A DNA stretch of 26,308 nucleotides. Source: a virus. The stretch's first letter is position 1. Each line of letters begins with the position of its first letter. The DNA lies in the IMG/VR virus record IMGVR_UViG_3300010151_000129, positions 1-26,308 of that record; one strand, given 5' to 3'. The position numbers and the translations under genes were made by a program. The notes beneath the pieces are model-generated. The model was not told where the DNA came from and did not search any database. It was given only the letters and a program-made list of their open reading frames with translations. Positions 7,590-16,800 of this stretch are shown in pieces.

Positions 7590-8020
7590 ACGACCCAACA
7601 ACGAAAATTCAATTAATCTGGAAGAAGATCGAAGCCGGTTGCTATCGCGCGACCTCGCCAGAGGGCGCGCTTATTCAGGTTGCCAAGTATCCCGGCAACT
7701 ACGCACCGGGCGGGCGACCTTTCTATTGGGCGGTCACGCTTTGGGACACCGAGGACGTAACGAACTTGACCTTCAAAGATCGCGCCGAAGAAATCATACA
7801 AGCCGACGGCGTTTATCAGGGAACACTACTCGAAGCCAAAGACTACGCCGAAGACCTTTTAACTTGGGCGCAGAACGAAACGGTTAAATCGGAAGCATTC
7901 GAAGCGAGCGTTTATCCGAGATTCTTCTTGCCCGGCGAGTACGACGTCGCGACAGGTCGACCGGCGGCGGAAGTTTACGAATTTAACGGCGATCGAATCG
8001 TCGCGAAGGGGGAAAAATGA
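7586..8020 (+). CDS. Unknown soluble protein, 144 residues
   Basis: The start is ATG 7586 (MNDPTTKIQL), eight bases after GAGGAG and overlapping the upstream stop. The product is acidic and aromatic-rich. The N-terminal half has a beta-rich pattern (CYRATSPEGALIQVAKYPG, PFYWAVTLWD) and the middle a helix (LLEAKDYAEDLLTWAQ). The end (EVYEFNGDRIVAKGEK) is charged. Gene position between a zinc ribbon and a small membrane protein gives no functional clue, and I do not recognise the fold. Confidence 0.7.
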   Translation: MNDPTTKIQLIWKKIEAGCYRATSPEGALIQVAKYPGNYAPGGRPFYWAVTLWDTEDVTNLTFKDRAEEIIQADGVYQGTLLEAKDYAEDLLTWAQNETVKSEAFEASVYPRFFLPGEYDVATGRPAAEVYEFNGDRIVAKGEK

Positions 8021-8148
8021 AACTTGCAACGTTAACCAACATCGCCCGCGAATTGCTCGCGGTCGTTTTTGTCGCGGCAGTCTTTGCCGCAATTCTCGCG
8101 GTCGATACGGTTCGGCTCGATCGCATTTTTACGGAGTGGATTAAATGA
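8017..8148 (+). CDS. 43-residue single-pass membrane protein
   Basis: ATG 8017 sits in ATGA with the previous stop, has AAGGGGG four bases upstream, and its own TGA (8146-8148) overlaps the next ATG (8145). That perfect fit on both sides supports a real gene. The product has a short charged start (MKLATLTNIARELL), a hydrophobic helix of about 17 residues (LAVVFVAAVFAAILAV) and a charged tail (DTVRLDRIFTEWIK). It has no lipobox. It is probably an inner-membrane microprotein. Similar small phage proteins include holin-like, superinfection-exclusion and membrane-anchor proteins, but its place among recombination genes makes lysis unlikely. Confidence 0.7.
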   Translation: MKLATLTNIARELLAVVFVAAVFAAILAVDTVRLDRIFTEWIK

Positions 8149-8453
8149 GCAAAGGCAAACTAACAGCGGCGGTAAAAGATCGACGCGCGACGCGCGTCAA
8201 CATTGCGCGCGCCGCGCAACTAATGGATATGAAGTATTCGTCTATCCGCGAAGCGATGGATCGCGGGTACATCCGGGCGACCGTTCGCTATGAAGGGTCA
8301 AACGGGCGAACGGGTCGGCTTACAACAATTGGCGACTTGGAAGACTTTCGACTTGTGCTAATCGAACGTTACTCCGCGTACAACAGCGAACACCACGCCG
8401 CGAAAGTCGAGTCGCTTCAATCTATCGGCGACCTTTCGGACATTGCAACATGA
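8145..8453 (+). CDS. Small DNA-binding protein candidate (helix-turn-helix-like)
   Basis: This 102-residue basic protein contains VNIARAAQLMDMKYSSIREA followed by MDRGYIRATVRYEG (about residues 24-57). That resembles the helix-turn-helix plus wing of excisionase/MerR-like domains, in which the second helix enters the groove and a Y/R-rich hairpin follows. The C-terminal part (DLEDFRLVLIERYSAY) is helical. It overlaps both neighbours by ATGA. A role as a regulator of this operon, or as a recombination accessory, is plausible. The motif is read by eye and not strong enough to name a family. Confidence 0.65.
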   Translation: MSKGKLTAAVKDRRATRVNIARAAQLMDMKYSSIREAMDRGYIRATVRYEGSNGRTGRLTTIGDLEDFRLVLIERYSAYNSEHHAAKVESLQSIGDLSDIAT

Positions 8454-9658
8454 GCAACAAAACGAAAGCAACAGGCGATACGAATCTCGACCGCGCCCGC
8501 GCGGCGGGGTTCGAGATTGTGACCTATTCTTCCCTGTCCCGGTTCAGGAATTGCCGTCGAAAGTTCAAGCTCGGCTACGTTGACGGACTCAAGCCGAAAG
8601 CGAAGAGCGACGCGTTGTGGATTGGAACGATTTTTCACAACGCGATCGAGGCGCATTATAAGCGCGGCGAAATTGACGTCGACCGTTTCTTAACCGAAGA
8701 GCAAGGTTTAACGCTCGACGACGAAACTCGCGGAACGTTTGAGTTGTTGCGCGCAATGTTGCGCGGCTACTTTGCGCGTTGGGGTACGTCGAAAAGCGAC
8801 AAGCCCGTCGGCGTTGATCCTCGCGGGATGATTCGCGACGACGAACTTGAATATCTCTACGTCGAACCGACATTCGTTCACAAAATCCGCAATCCGGAGA
8901 CGGGCGCGAAGTCGCGTTCGTTCATCCTGTCCGGCAAGATCGACGGACTCGTTCATTTGAAAGGAACGAACGAGCTTTACATAAAGGAAAACAAGACGGC
9001 GGCGACGATCGACGGCGCATATCTTGAGCGGCTATGGTCCGATTTCCAGTCGATGCTATACGCGCGATACATCGACGACATCGTTTCGGACGGTTTCGGA
9101 ATGAGAGTCGTCGGCGTTCTGTACGACATAACCGAAAAGACGCGCATTCGTCGCAAGGCGGGCGAGACTGTCGACAAGTTCGAGGAACGACTCGGTCGTT
9201 ACAAGACCGAAAAAACGATCGAGAAGCACCGCGAAGCGGGACCGAAGCCCGCCGAAACTTGGGAAGCGTTTCGCGAGCGCATGAAACGCGAGTACGAAAA
9301 CCCGGACAAGATGCACCGCGAGTTAATACGCTTCGACGAGCAACGGCTCGCGGACATCGACGGCGAGGTTTGGGAAATGACGCAACAAATACTCGACGCG
9401 CGTCGACGCGACAGGTGGTCGATGAACACTTCGCAATGCTATTCGTTCGGCTTCGGCTGTTCGTTCGTCCCGATTTGCCGCGCGGGCGGAGTCCTCGACG
9501 AGATAACAGCGAACGACTTCGAGGTTCGAGTTCCATTCGAAGAACTCGACGACGTAGACTTCGACTTCGAGTCGAACGGAATGATTTTTCAGCCGACCGA
9601 AAAAAAGGTCGCTTCGACTATTGACACCGGCGACGAATCGCCTACCCTTCCTTTCTAA
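8450..9658 (+). CDS. PD-(D/E)XK exonuclease, RecB/Cas4-like, with probable Fe-S cluster
   Basis: The 402-residue protein has the RecB-like nuclease motifs in order: YSSLSRFRNC with the GTIFHNAIEAHY helix (His63), the metal aspartate in SGKIDGLVHL (Asp165), and E-x-K in YIKENKT (Glu180/Lys182). Cys35 near the N-terminus and Cys330, Cys337 and Cys343 near the C-terminus match the split four-cysteine Fe-S cluster of AddB/Cas4-type nucleases. In phages, this enzyme is usually encoded beside a Sak4-type ATPase and a DUF669 protein, as here. It probably resects DNA ends for recombination or replication. It overlaps the upstream gene by ATGA; the acidic tail after residue 360 is probably disordered. 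Confidence 0.9.
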   Translation: MSNKTKATGDTNLDRARAAGFEIVTYSSLSRFRNCRRKFKLGYVDGLKPKAKSDALWIGTIFHNAIEAHYKRGEIDVDRFLTEEQGLTLDDETRGTFELLRAMLRGYFARWGTSKSDKPVGVDPRGMIRDDELEYLYVEPTFVHKIRNPETGAKSRSFILSGKIDGLVHLKGTNELYIKENKTAATIDGAYLERLWSDFQSMLYARYIDDIVSDGFGMRVVGVLYDITEKTRIRRKAGETVDKFEERLGRYKTEKTIEKHREAGPKPAETWEAFRERMKREYENPDKMHRELIRFDEQRLADIDGEVWEMTQQILDARRRDRWSMNTSQCYSFGFGCSFVPICRAGGVLDEITANDFEVRVPFEELDDVDFDFESNGMIFQPTEKKVASTIDTGDESPTLPF

Positions 9659-9685
9659 CCTTTTCCATTTTTTGGAGTTCAAGAC

Positions 9686-10516
9686 ATGACAACGAAAGCA
9701 ACGCAAACGAAACCGGCGGAAGCGACGCCGACAACAACGGCGAAGCCGGTAGGCGTTTTACCGACCGCCTCGACACCGCCGAAGCGAAGGATCGAAGACC
9801 TTTCGATTCTTCTTTACGGCGCGCCCAAGATCGGGAAGTCGTCGTTCGCGGCGCAGTTCCCCGACGCACTCTTCCTACCAACCGAACCCGGCTTAAACTC
9901 GCTCGACGTTTTCCAAGCCCCGGCCGACGGGACAGGCGTTAAAGACTGGCCGGAGCTTTCCCGCATTTATTCGGAAGTCGCGCGCGGCGGACACGGCTTC
10001 AAAACAACAGTTATCGACACAATCGGCAACGCCTACGAATTTGCAGCGGCGCACGTTTGCGGCGCGCGCAACGTTGAATACGCGGGCGACCTCGCGCACG
10101 GTAAAGGTTGGGGATTGATTAAAGCGGAGTTTAAGCGGCTGATTACGGCGGCGGCAAAACTTCCATTCGGTTTAATCATGATCGCTCACGCGACAAACGA
10201 CAAAATCGAGCAAGGTGGTAGCGAGATAATCAAAACGCGTCCGACCTTGTCGAACGCTTGTCGCGAAGTGCTTTTGGGTCTTTGCGATATGATTTTGTTT
10301 TTCGACGTCGAGAAAGTTAACGACGACAACGGAAACGTTCGGTTCGATCGCGTTTTACGCACGAAGCCGAACGCAAACTTTGAAGCGGGCGATCGCTCGG
10401 GAACACTCCCGGCGGTTATCCGTGTACCTAACGGCGCGTCGATGAGTGGCCCGGAACACTCCCGCGCCTTATTTAACGAGTTCCGGAAAGCCTACGAAAG
10501 CGGTGTAAAAAAATGA
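9686..10516 (+). CDS. Sak4-like RecA-fold ATPase (phage recombinase/annealing partner)
   Basis: The 276-residue protein has a Thr/Pro-rich N-terminal tail of about 35 residues, then a RecA-type core. Walker A is GAPKIGKSS (residues 45-53) and Walker B is TTVIDTIG (Asp111). The TEPGLNSLD segment after Walker A is typical of the phage nucleotide-binding/AAA_24 group that includes Sak4. Sak4 proteins work as single-strand annealing or strand-exchange factors together with a single-strand binding protein. The nuclease before and the DUF669 gene after it form the usual trio. GGAG lies eight bases before ATG. The fold is certain; the Sak4 role is inferred from order and motif. Confidence 0.88.
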   Translation: MTTKATQTKPAEATPTTTAKPVGVLPTASTPPKRRIEDLSILLYGAPKIGKSSFAAQFPDALFLPTEPGLNSLDVFQAPADGTGVKDWPELSRIYSEVARGGHGFKTTVIDTIGNAYEFAAAHVCGARNVEYAGDLAHGKGWGLIKAEFKRLITAAAKLPFGLIMIAHATNDKIEQGGSEIIKTRPTLSNACREVLLGLCDMILFFDVEKVNDDNGNVRFDRVLRTKPNANFEAGDRSGTLPAVIRVPNGASMSGPEHSRALFNEFRKAYESGVKK

Positions 10517-11043
10517 ACGACAACAACGGCGATTATTACGGCGATGTTCTGGCAGAAATGGACGACGCGTTCGCGAACGCGCCCGCTCCCGACGGCGGAG
10601 TAACCGAAGTTCCCGACGGCGATTATCAGGTCGTCGTAAAAGAAGCATTCTTGGCGACTTCGCAAACATCGGGCAACCATTTACTAAAATGGAAACTTAA
10701 GGTTATCGGTCCGCGCCATCGTGGCGCGACACTGTGGCGCAATAACGTTATCGCGCGCGATAAGATGCAATGGTTAAAGAAAGACCTCGCGGTTGCGCGG
10801 CTCAATCTCGAAAGCCTGTCGGAGCTTGAAACGCGCGTCGAAGAATTGAAGGGCGTTGTTATGGACGTTCGCGTTCAAAAGAACGGCGACTTTCTTAACG
10901 TATGGCTTAACCGTTTCGTAAAGGTCGACCCGAACGCCGATCTTTCCGACGCGGCTCAAAGTGGCTTCGCTTCGCCAGTTGTTAACGACGTCGGCGCAAC
11001 AACACCGCAAGCACCAATTGACGAAGAAGGGGTTCCGTTCTAA
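10513..11043 (+). CDS. DUF669-family protein (probable single-strand DNA-binding partner)
   Basis: This 176-residue protein shows the DUF669 pattern: PDGDYQVVVKEAFLATSQTS, then HLLKWKLKVIGPRHRGATLW with a run of beta strands, and the KKDLAVARL helix in the middle. An acidic, low-complexity C-terminus (about 150-176, ending EEGVPF) resembles the acidic tip of SSB proteins, which recruits partners. DUF669 genes commonly follow Sak4-type ATPases and are thought to bind single-stranded DNA. It starts in ATGA with the ATPase stop, so the two are translationally coupled. Confidence 0.88.
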   Translation: MNDNNGDYYGDVLAEMDDAFANAPAPDGGVTEVPDGDYQVVVKEAFLATSQTSGNHLLKWKLKVIGPRHRGATLWRNNVIARDKMQWLKKDLAVARLNLESLSELETRVEELKGVVMDVRVQKNGDFLNVWLNRFVKVDPNADLSDAAQSGFASPVVNDVGATTPQAPIDEEGVPF

Positions 11044-11056
11044 AATCTATCGGTTT

Positions 11057-11122
11057 GGCGTCGCGCGCGTTTTTTGCTTTCAACAGCAGTTTCCTACTAT
11101 TCCATCCCTCGCGCGCGACGCC
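11057..11122 (+). repeat. Long inverted repeat (13-bp perfect stem, 40-base loop) before the ERCC4 gene
   Basis: GGCGTCGCGCGCG at 11057-11069 is the exact reverse complement of CGCGCGCGACGCC at 11110-11122. The loop is pyrimidine-rich. The RNA stem would end about 10 bases before ATG 11133 and is followed by TCTTTCTCTT, which is not a clean U tract. It could lower read-through or control translation of the nuclease gene. Confidence 0.6.
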
Positions 11123-11132
11123 TCTTTCTCTT

Positions 11133-11642
11133 ATGCCAAAACGCGAAACAATTCGATTGATTGTCGACACTCGCGAAAAGCGACCTTGGGTTTTTTCGCC
11201 GATCGTGACAACGCGACGCGCGAAGCTCGAATCGGGCGACTACTCAATTGAAGGTTTCGAAGATCGAGTCGCGGTCGAGCGGAAGACGAAAGACGACTTC
11301 GTTTCGTCGATTTGTTCCGGGCGATCGCGATTCAATCGAGAGCTTCGTCGACTGCAAGCGTTCGAGTTTGCGGCGGTCATTGTTGAAGCGGAATTACCCG
11401 ACTTGTTGTCGGGGAACTATACAAGTGGAATGTCCGCGCGCGCTGTTCTTGCGACAACGGCGGCGATCACGGTAGAACGCGGCATTCCTGTTTTCTTTGC
11501 GAGCCATAGAGCGGCGGCGGCGATACTCGCCGAAGCGTTCTTCGCTCGCTTCATAACTAAAAACGAAAGAACGAAAGGGCGAGCAAATGCAACGGCAGAA
11601 ACAAAGACGCGCACCGCGCGAAAGGAAGACCGGCCCGGTTGA
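11133..11642 (+). CDS. ERCC4/XPF-type nuclease
   Basis: From ATG 11133 the product has 169 residues. A TTG at 11055 in the same frame would add 26 but starts inside the inverted repeat, so I prefer the ATG; neither has a clear Shine-Dalgarno. The ERCC4 signature is complete: LIVDTREKRPW (Asp12), ESGDYSI (Gly35-Asp36), then VERKTKDDF (Glu49, Arg50, Lys51, Asp54), the GDXnERKX3D catalytic motif. A later block RSRFNRELRRL is also typical. There is no C-terminal (HhH)2 domain, so this is a minimal nuclease likely to act on branched DNA or flaps. The last 30 residues are Lys/Arg/Thr-rich, and the gene overlaps the helicase gene by 56 bases. Confidence 0.88.
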   Translation: MPKRETIRLIVDTREKRPWVFSPIVTTRRAKLESGDYSIEGFEDRVAVERKTKDDFVSSICSGRSRFNRELRRLQAFEFAAVIVEAELPDLLSGNYTSGMSARAVLATTAAITVERGIPVFFASHRAAAAILAEAFFARFITKNERTKGRANATAETKTRTARKEDRPG

Positions 11643-13860
11643 AGCGACCGGTCGGGTAACGCGAATTTACTATTCGTCCGACTCATTTTCGGCGGGCGTG
11701 TTAACCGCCGACGACGGCACCGACTACAAATTCGCGGCAAAGGGCGAACTCGAAACAGGCGACCGCGTAACGCTCTCGGGCGAGTGGAAGTATCACGCGA
11801 AATACGGCTCGCAAATTGACGGCGCGACTTTCTTGTTTGATACCAAGCCAACAACCGAAGGGCTTGTCGCCTACCTGTCGAAGAGCGATCGGTTTAAGGG
11901 TGTCGGTCCATCGCGCGCGGCGGCTCTTGTTAACTCGATCCTCGCGTTAGGTGACTTCGAAACTATTGTCGTGAACACCGACCCGGCAGAAATCGCCGAA
12001 CGCGCGGGCGTTCCCGTTGCAGTCGTTGAAACACTCCGCGACGAATGGACAACGCAAGCGGGGACGAATGGGATCATGGCCGAGCTTGCCGGTTTCGGCG
12101 TGACACCGGCAGCGGCGAAGAAGTTGTTCGACAGGTTCGGCGGCTCGGTTGTAAAAACGATTCAGCGTAACCCGTACTTTCTTGTCGGTCGGATTCGAGG
12201 GTACGGCTTTAAGCGTGTCGATGAAATCGCGCTCCGGGCGGGCATGACGAAAAACGATTCGAGTCGCATAGCGGCGGGCGTTGTTCACGTTTTGCGCGAG
12301 GCGCGCGACAATGGCGGACATACATTCACGGCGGCGAAGCCGTTCGTTCGCGCCGCTCTTGAGTTGCTCGCGCTCGACACAATAGACTGTCGCGAACGCG
12401 TCGAAGCGGCAATCGGCGACGCGGTCGAGGGCGGCGATATTCGCGCGGCGGAAATCAACGGCGAACACCTGTTCGGCTTGCCTGAACTGTGGCAAGCCGA
12501 AGAGGTTGTTCAGGGCGCGATTAAAGCAAACGCGCAAGGCGCGGGCGCATTCTCCGAGCAATCGCCTGAGAGTCTCGCAAAGCTCGCTCTCGACGCGTGT
12601 TCGACCTTGAACGACGGACAAGTCGCGGCGGTCGTTGGCGCGCTCTCTAACCGCCTGTCGGTGATTACAGGCGGCGCGGGATCGGGAAAAACGTTTCTCG
12701 TCGGTGCAATCTGCGACCTGTTCGAATCTCACAACGACGCAACCGTCGCGCTTGCCGCGCCTACCGGCAAGGCGGCGAACCGCTTAATCGAATCCGTCGG
12801 GCGAAAGGCGACGACGATTCACGTTTTACTCGACCCGAAGCCGCAAACCGTCGACGGCGAAGTCGTCTTTAACTTCGCGAAAAACGAAGAAGACAAGATC
12901 GACGCCGACCTCTTGATCGTCGACGAAGTTTCCATGGTCGACGTTCTTTTATTCTCGTCGCTATTGCTCGCGGTCGATTGGAACCGAACGACGGTCGTTC
13001 TTGTCGGCGATCACAACCAACTGCCGCCGGTAGGCGCGGGCGCGGTTCTTCGCGACCTTATCTCGGGCGACCTCGCGCCGGTCGCGCGGTTAACTGAAAT
13101 TCACCGCAACGCCGGAACGCTCGAACGCAAAATTAACAACGTGTTGTCTGGCGTCGTCGAGGCGTCCGTTCCTCGCGACTCGGGTTCGATTGAGATTCCG
13201 CCTTGGACCATACTTCCGAAATACAAAGACAAAGACGAAGCGGCTACGTTTATCGCGCGCCTGTTCCGCGAACATTTGGAAAAGTTCACGCGCGCGGACG
13301 GGTCGCCAGTTGATCCGATATGGGGCGTACAACTGTTAACCGCGATGCACAACGGACCGGTCGGAACGAAAGCGTTAAACTTTGCGCTTCAAACGATCGC
13401 GGCGGAGCGCGACGGACGACCGGCACCGATTGCAAATCCGAAGACCGGGATCGCCCCGATTCAAACAGGCGACAAAATCATTCAGACGAAGAACGATTAC
13501 AAAATCGGAGTTATGAACGGAACAGTCGGACGGGTCGTTTCAAAAAGTGTAGACTCTCAAGACATGACGATTGATTTCGACGGAATCGGAGTCGTCGAGC
13601 TGTCCGGCTCGGCGGCGAGTAACGTCCAACTCGCCTACGCGTTAACCGTTCATAAGTCGCAAGGGTCGGAATACCCGATCGTCGTATATGTTTGTCACAA
13701 ATCACAGTCAATAATGTTGCATCGAGGATTATTTTATACTGCCGTCTCGCGCGCCCGCGAAGCGGTTGTCGTCGTCGGGGATTCGTGGGGAATCCGAACT
13801 TGCGCGAAGCGGATTCGAACGGATAAGCGACGAACGTTGCTTTCGTTGTCGTCGAAATAG
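11587..13860 (+). CDS. RecD2-type SF1B DNA helicase
   Basis: The 757-residue protein matches RecD2 (RecD/TraA family). The first 80 residues form an OB-like domain (EATGRVTRIYY, LSGEWKYH). Helix-hairpin-helix-like segments follow at about 100-220 (FKGVGPSRAA, ELAGFGVTPAAAKKL, VGRIRGYGFKRVD). Motor motifs are Walker A GGAGSGKT (362-369), LAAPTGKAA (389-397), DEVSM (446-450) and GDHNQLPPVG (474-483). Near the end are LTVHKSQGSEY and TAVSRARE. It would move 5' to 3' on single strands. AAAGGG precedes the ATG within the upstream gene. No deletion of a motor motif is visible. Confidence 0.93.
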   Translation: MQRQKQRRAPRERKTGPVEATGRVTRIYYSSDSFSAGVLTADDGTDYKFAAKGELETGDRVTLSGEWKYHAKYGSQIDGATFLFDTKPTTEGLVAYLSKSDRFKGVGPSRAAALVNSILALGDFETIVVNTDPAEIAERAGVPVAVVETLRDEWTTQAGTNGIMAELAGFGVTPAAAKKLFDRFGGSVVKTIQRNPYFLVGRIRGYGFKRVDEIALRAGMTKNDSSRIAAGVVHVLREARDNGGHTFTAAKPFVRAALELLALDTIDCRERVEAAIGDAVEGGDIRAAEINGEHLFGLPELWQAEEVVQGAIKANAQGAGAFSEQSPESLAKLALDACSTLNDGQVAAVVGALSNRLSVITGGAGSGKTFLVGAICDLFESHNDATVALAAPTGKAANRLIESVGRKATTIHVLLDPKPQTVDGEVVFNFAKNEEDKIDADLLIVDEVSMVDVLLFSSLLLAVDWNRTTVVLVGDHNQLPPVGAGAVLRDLISGDLAPVARLTEIHRNAGTLERKINNVLSGVVEASVPRDSGSIEIPPWTILPKYKDKDEAATFIARLFREHLEKFTRADGSPVDPIWGVQLLTAMHNGPVGTKALNFALQTIAAERDGRPAPIANPKTGIAPIQTGDKIIQTKNDYKIGVMNGTVGRVVSKSVDSQDMTIDFDGIGVVELSGSAASNVQLAYALTVHKSQGSEYPIVVYVCHKSQSIMLHRGLFYTAVSRAREAVVVVGDSWGIRTCAKRIRTDKRRTLLSLSSK

Positions 13861-13875
13861 CAGAGAAAAGGGAAC

Positions 13876-16800
13876 GTGCAACAGCACGGAGAAAGGGAAA
13901 GAAAGTTGAGCAAGCCAAGCGAAGCGGCGTCGGGGAATCGTTCGAGCGAGGTCGGAGAATATTACAAGAGGATAACGGCGACGCCTATCGGCGACATCGC
14001 GCGCGAACTCTTAAGCGGTCGAATTACGGCGGAAAGGTCGGGCGCGCTTTTAGTCGACTGCCCAAACCATAAATCTACATCGAAGACAAGTCTACACGTT
14101 GACACGCGCGGCGGCTTATTCCACTGTTTCGGTTGCGGTGTCGGTGGCGACGTCTTGCAACTGGTTGAGTTTGTCACAGACGGCACCGTTACAAAACTCG
14201 CGCGCGGCGAACGGGCGGGCGAATCCCATCGTCGCGCTCGCGATTGGCTCGCGTCGCGTCTGGCGATGCCGACGCTATCGCAAGTCGGGCTATCGCCTGA
14301 ACGAATCGCGGAAATTGAGGCGCACCGAATCGAATCGGAAACGGTCGCGTCCGCGCTATGGCAAGTCTTCGACGTCTACCATAAACACCTAATGAGCGGC
14401 GAAGGCGCGGAAGTTCGCGAATGGATCAAATCGAATTACGGTTTCGACGATCAAGTTTTGGCCGACTTTCGCATCGGTTGGGCATCGCCGAACAATCGAG
14501 CTTACGAATTGTTGAAGCGAGCCGGAGTCGACGCGCGAACAGCAATCGCAACCGGCGCGTTCCGACTCGACGCGCAAGACAACGCGCGACCGTTCTTCGA
14601 AGGACGCGTCGTCTTTCCCTACCTGTCACGCGGTCGCGTCGCTTACGCAATCGGACGCGCTACGCCGTGGACGAATTCAATCGACGCGAAAGCCAAATAC
14701 AAGAAATTGCAAACGCATAACGGCGCGAACCGATCCTTCGTTTCGAAGACGATCGACAATTCGGTTTTGTTCGGCGAGGACGTTTTGCTTGAATCGCCGA
14801 AGCGAATCGCGATCACCGAAGGCGTTACCGATTGTATCGCCGCGCTTGCCGTCGGCATTCCGACGGTTTCGCCTGTTACGGTTCGATTCAAAACGGACGA
14901 CGTCGATCGGATCGTTCGCCGTCTTCGCGGCGTGGAAGAAGTCGTTTTCGTTCAGGACAACGAGTTTTCGGGAATCGGAATCGACGCGGCACTTTCAACC
15001 GCCGAGCGGTTCGAGGCGGAGCGCGTTAAGTGTTCAATCGCGACGATTCCACTTGAAGACTCACAACGCGAAGCGCGCGAGCGACTCGCGGAGCTTTTAG
15101 GCGATCGCTATTCGGAAGTCGTTTCCGCTCCGCCGTCGAAGCGTCGTCGCCTTATCGACGAAGTTGTCGTCGACGAAGCCGACCGCGACTCGGTCGACGG
15201 CTTGATCGCGAACGCGAAAATTGATCTTTGCGAGTGGCTCAAGAATAACGACGCGGACGCGCTGTCTTCCCTGCTGGATTCGGCGCGGCGTCCGCTCGAA
15301 GTTGCGATCGACAATATTCGCCCGCTCGACGACCCGGTCGCGATGGTCGATTCGATCGCGCCAATACTGGCGCGCGTCAACGTTCAACGACCCGTCGACC
15401 GGAAGCCACTTTTCCAGCGGCTTAAAGAATTGACGGGAATCGGCGTTACCGAATTGCGGCAAGAAGCGAACGCGTTGTCGAAAAATCAAAAGAAGAACGC
15501 GACGAAAACGAAGCCGGAAGACGTAACAACGCTCGCCGAGCCGGGAACGCTCGCCGCCTCAATCGAACAAACGCTAACCGCCTCGCGCCTAAACGGCGAA
15601 TCGCCGCCGTGGCTCGAACTGTCCCGCTCTACGCTTGAGTGGTTCCGCGCGAACGGTGCGGTCATTTGGAAGACCGAAGAAGGCAAGCCGATGATCTTTT
15701 TCGACGGCGCGCCGTTCGAGGTCGTCGCTTCGACCGCATACGAACGCCACGCGTTCCAAGGCATGTTTTGCAGGACGACGGGCGTTCCTTCAGGCACGAC
15801 TACTTATCGCGCGTTTTCTTCAAACTTCGCCGACGTTATCGTCGACGTTTCCAAAACTAAAGCGAAGACCTCATGGGCGACCGCGTTCGTTGCGCGCGGC
15901 GTCGTTTACTTTTCGTTAGGCGACGAGAACCGCGTAGCGCGCATTGACGAAAGCGGCGTCGAGGTCGTCGCGAACGGGACAAACGAAGACGCGGTTATTG
16001 TTGCGCCGTCGCCAAAAATGGCACCCGTTATCTTTGACGCCGACGCACCCGTCGAAGATCTCGACGCATATCTCGACAAATATATTGGTCGGCACCTCGC
16101 TTGTTCTAAATGGGAACGACGTTTGATTCTCGATTGGCTTTCGTGCTTCCCGCTTCTCGGTCTTGTTGGAACGCGACCAATGCTTCGATTCGAAGGCGAA
16201 GCGGGTTCAGGCAAAACGTGGGCGGCTAAAATGTTGACGACGCTAATTTACGGCGAAGAGCGGCAAAAGAAAGCGACGTTGGCGGCTAACTATGTTGACT
16301 CCGAACGCTCGCCAGTTGTTGCGCTCGACAACATCGAAACCGCGAACATTACGCGCGACCTTCTCGACTTCTTTCTAACCGTCGTTACCGGTGTTGAGCG
16401 AGAAAAGCGCGACGTTAATTCGGAAGGCACAATTTCAGTTACGCCGTTTTGCCTGTTACTAACAACTGGAATCGAGCCGCTATCGGGCGACGTCGTCGAA
16501 CTTCAGGGCCGAATGTTCTTGTCGTGGTTCGACAAAGCAAACCAAGCCGAGTTCGGCATTTTGGAAAAGCAAGTTCTCGACGAAATAAAGTCGGTTCGGT
16601 CGCGACTGATTTCGTTAATTCTCAAGCGAGCCGCAACCGTTCTACGCTTAATTAAGCGCGGGGCGCACCCGCTAATAATGCGCGGACTGTCGGTCGCCTT
16701 GGGCGACCATGGCAAGAAGCGCGCGAACGACTTTATCGCGTTGCTATATCTTCAACGGGTCGCAGCGGCTCGCGAAGAAGAGCGCGGCGCAATGCTCGAC

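Noticed and set aside
9686-10516. Sporulation or partition ParA-type ATPase instead of Sak4
   Set aside because: It lacks the deviant Walker A of ParA (KGGxGKT), and the TEPGLNSLD segment and neighbours fit the phage recombination ATPase.
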